From the NCBI GenBank assembly GCA_002359975.1, contig DENG01000033.1:1-7565 (forward strand): a DNA stretch of 7,565 nucleotides, in the 5' to 3' direction. The number at the start of each line of letters is the position of its first letter. Position 1 is the stretch's first letter. Both the position numbers and the translations under genes were made by a program. The notes under the pieces were generated by a model. It had not been told where the DNA came from. It ran no database searches and was given only the letters and a program-made list of their open reading frames with translations. The DNA is from Polynucleobacter sp. UBA2650 (GTDB lineage Bacteria > Pseudomonadota > Gammaproteobacteria > Burkholderiales > Burkholderiaceae). Positions 6,861-7,565 of this stretch are shown here, piece by piece.

Positions 6861-6879
6861 ATGCACCTATTTGGTGCGT
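6861..6879 (-). terminator. Weak hairpin after osmC, possible terminator
   Basis: GCACC (6863-6867) and GGTGC (6873-6877) pair around a 5-base loop two bases after the osmC stop codon region. On the minus strand the stem is flanked by AAA and TTT that could extend pairing past a C-A mismatch, but only three T residues follow. On the plus strand it is followed by GTTTT, although no plus-strand gene ends nearby. It is plausible as an osmC terminator or attenuator, but short. Confidence 0.35.
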
Positions 6880-6880
6880 T

Positions 6881-7267
6881 TTAATTGAGGATTGTTTGAA
6901 TCTCGATCTTGCCTACAAGCGCCTTATGGACGGGACACTTGTTGGCAATTTCCAGGAGGCGATCCCTCTGCTCCGCATCGATATTGCCAAGCAATTGAAT
7001 GGTGCGCTTGAAGATTTCCACTTCATCTGCTCGCAGGATATCAACGGTCACGATCGCATCCTGAAGATCCCAGGATTTTCTTCCTGCATACATCTTCAAA
7101 GTCATTCCTGTGCAAGCGGCTAAAGCCGCGCCCAAGTATTCATGAGGGGATGGCCCGGTTGAATTTCCGCCCTTTTCTTGATCGACATCGGAAACAAAAT
7201 GATCTGATCCAACCTCTAGAGCTTGTTGAAAATGACCACTACCAAAACGAGATACGACTGCTCTCAT
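6881..7267 (-). CDS. OsmC/Ohr-family peroxidase-like protein
   Basis: A 128-residue cytoplasmic OsmC-fold protein; characterised members reduce organic hydroperoxides with a cysteine pair. Both family cysteines are present: C52 in ALAACTGMTLKMYA, the expected peroxidatic residue, and C111 in ANKCPVHKAL. GPSPHEYLGAALAACTG (38-54) is the central helix signature and GNSTGPSPHE is the usual lead-in. It is shorter than OsmC and Ohr (about 140) and closer to the YhfA/general OsmC-like group, so its substrate is uncertain. The start at 7267 is supported by AAAGGAAA, part of which overlaps the htpG stop codon; only 10 bases separate the two genes, so they are very likely cotranscribed, placing it with a chaperone in a stress context. 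A weak hairpin follows the stop. Confidence 0.93.
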   Translation of the reverse strand: MRAVVSRFGSGHFQQALEVGSDHFVSDVDQEKGGNSTGPSPHEYLGAALAACTGMTLKMYAGRKSWDLQDAIVTVDILRADEVEIFKRTIQLLGNIDAEQRDRLLEIANKCPVHKALVGKIEIQTILN

Positions 7268-7277
7268 AGCGTTTCCT

Positions 7278-7565
7278 TTATGCCAATAACATCTGATTAA
7301 TCCGCTTCACAAATGCAGCCGGGTCTTGTAATTGCCCGCCCTCCGCAAGGAGCGCTTGATCAAACAAAATCGTTGCCCAGTCATCGAATTGCTTGTCCTC
7401 GTATTTTAGTTTGAGCACCAAAGGATGCTGAGGATTAATTTCTAAAATAGGTTTCGTATCTGGGGCTTGCTGTCCCGCGGCCTTAAGCATACGCAATAAA
7501 TTTCCGGAGAGCTCATGCTCATCCGCCACCAAGCATGCTGGGGAATCAGTTAGACGGAAGGTAAT
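7278..7565 (-). CDS. htpG: Chaperone protein HtpG (Hsp90), C-terminal end only
   Basis: These are the last 95 residues of the bacterial Hsp90 chaperone HtpG, a cytoplasmic ATP-dependent homodimer. The frame is open to the right window edge, so the gene starts outside; full-length HtpG is about 620-650 residues. Visible are [15 protein letters not shown] near the edge, [12 protein letters not shown], the motif [14 protein letters not shown] and the closing helix [15 protein letters not shown], all part of the C-terminal dimerisation domain. An in-frame TTG at 7532 is internal and is not a start. The stop codon lies in the ribosome binding region of the downstream osmC-like gene, which suggests a heat- and oxidative-stress transcription unit; the htpG promoter is not in the window. 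Confidence 0.95.
   Translation of the reverse strand: MTFRLTDSPACLVADEHELSGNLLRMLKAAGQQAPDTKPILEINPQHPLVLKLKYEDKQFDDWATILFDQALLAEGGQLQDPAAFVKRINQMLLA

Larger units (their letters stand above)
6800..6880 (-). promoter_or_regulatory. osmC-amt intergenic region with a weak candidate sigma-54 promoter
   Basis: This 81-base AT-rich stretch should hold the control region of amt. On the minus strand GG (6856-6855), ten bases, then GC (6844-6843) match the invariant GG-N10-GC of sigma-54 promoters, and transcription would begin about 30 bases before the amt start. Nitrogen-regulated amt genes often use sigma-54. The flanking bases match the wider consensus poorly (AGGCTA for TGGCAC, AAGC for TTGC). 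No better sigma-70 pair stands out. Confidence 0.25.

Noticed and set aside
6896..7123. 75-codon plus-strand open frame opposite the OsmC-like gene
   Set aside because: No family resemblance; the minus-strand gene has both conserved cysteines and a good ribosome site.
7278..7532. A short stand-alone gene starting at the TTG at 7532
   Set aside because: The frame continues to the window edge with HtpG sequence before this codon, so it is the end of htpG.
1..7565. Mobile element, CRISPR array, toxin-antitoxin, defence or secondary-metabolite system
   Set aside because: No transposase, integrase, repeat-spacer array, terminal repeats or small gene pair is visible; all genes belong to common transport, stress or metabolic families.

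Overview
The window looks like ordinary chromosomal DNA of a free-living betaproteobacterium. Intermediate GC, the protein family mix and the residue-level flavour of the proteins fit Burkholderiaceae, and Polynucleobacter or a close relative is my best guess. That is recognition from memory, not a search. Coding density is very high: eight genes, no gap longer than about 81 bases, and no tRNA, rRNA, insertion sequence, CRISPR array or phage gene that I can see.

Left half, plus strand (1-4109). A tight run of four genes: the 3' part of a TRAP small permease (dctQ), a TRAP large permease (dctM, 4-base overlap), a gamma-glutamyltransferase-superfamily Ntn hydrolase (31-base gap) and a maleylacetoacetate isomerase-type zeta glutathione S-transferase (1-base overlap). 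This reads as one transcription unit whose start, probably with a periplasmic binding protein gene, lies left of the window. The hydrolase keeps the autoprocessing threonine and oxyanion glycines, but every residue E. coli Ggt uses to grip the gamma-glutamyl group is replaced. It is therefore more likely an amidohydrolase of the oxamate amidohydrolase (HpxW) kind than a real gamma-glutamyltransferase. Next to a TRAP importer, this suggests uptake and cleavage of a small carboxylate or amide, which is inference.

Right half, minus strand (7565 down to 4106). In transcription order: the C-terminal end of the chaperone HtpG, an OsmC-family peroxidase-like protein 10 bases behind it, an 81-base intergenic region with a weak hairpin and the probable amt control region, an ammonium transporter, a gamma-class carbonic anhydrase-like hexapeptide protein, and an AEC-family permease with a forced TTG start. 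htpG-osmC looks like a stress pair; amt, the carbonic anhydrase-like gene and the permease are closely spaced and may be cotranscribed.

The two convergent blocks meet at one CTAG (4106-4109) that supplies the stop codon of the last gene on each strand. I found no convincing new multi-gene system. The most interesting item is the repurposed GGT-fold enzyme and its link to the TRAP transporter.
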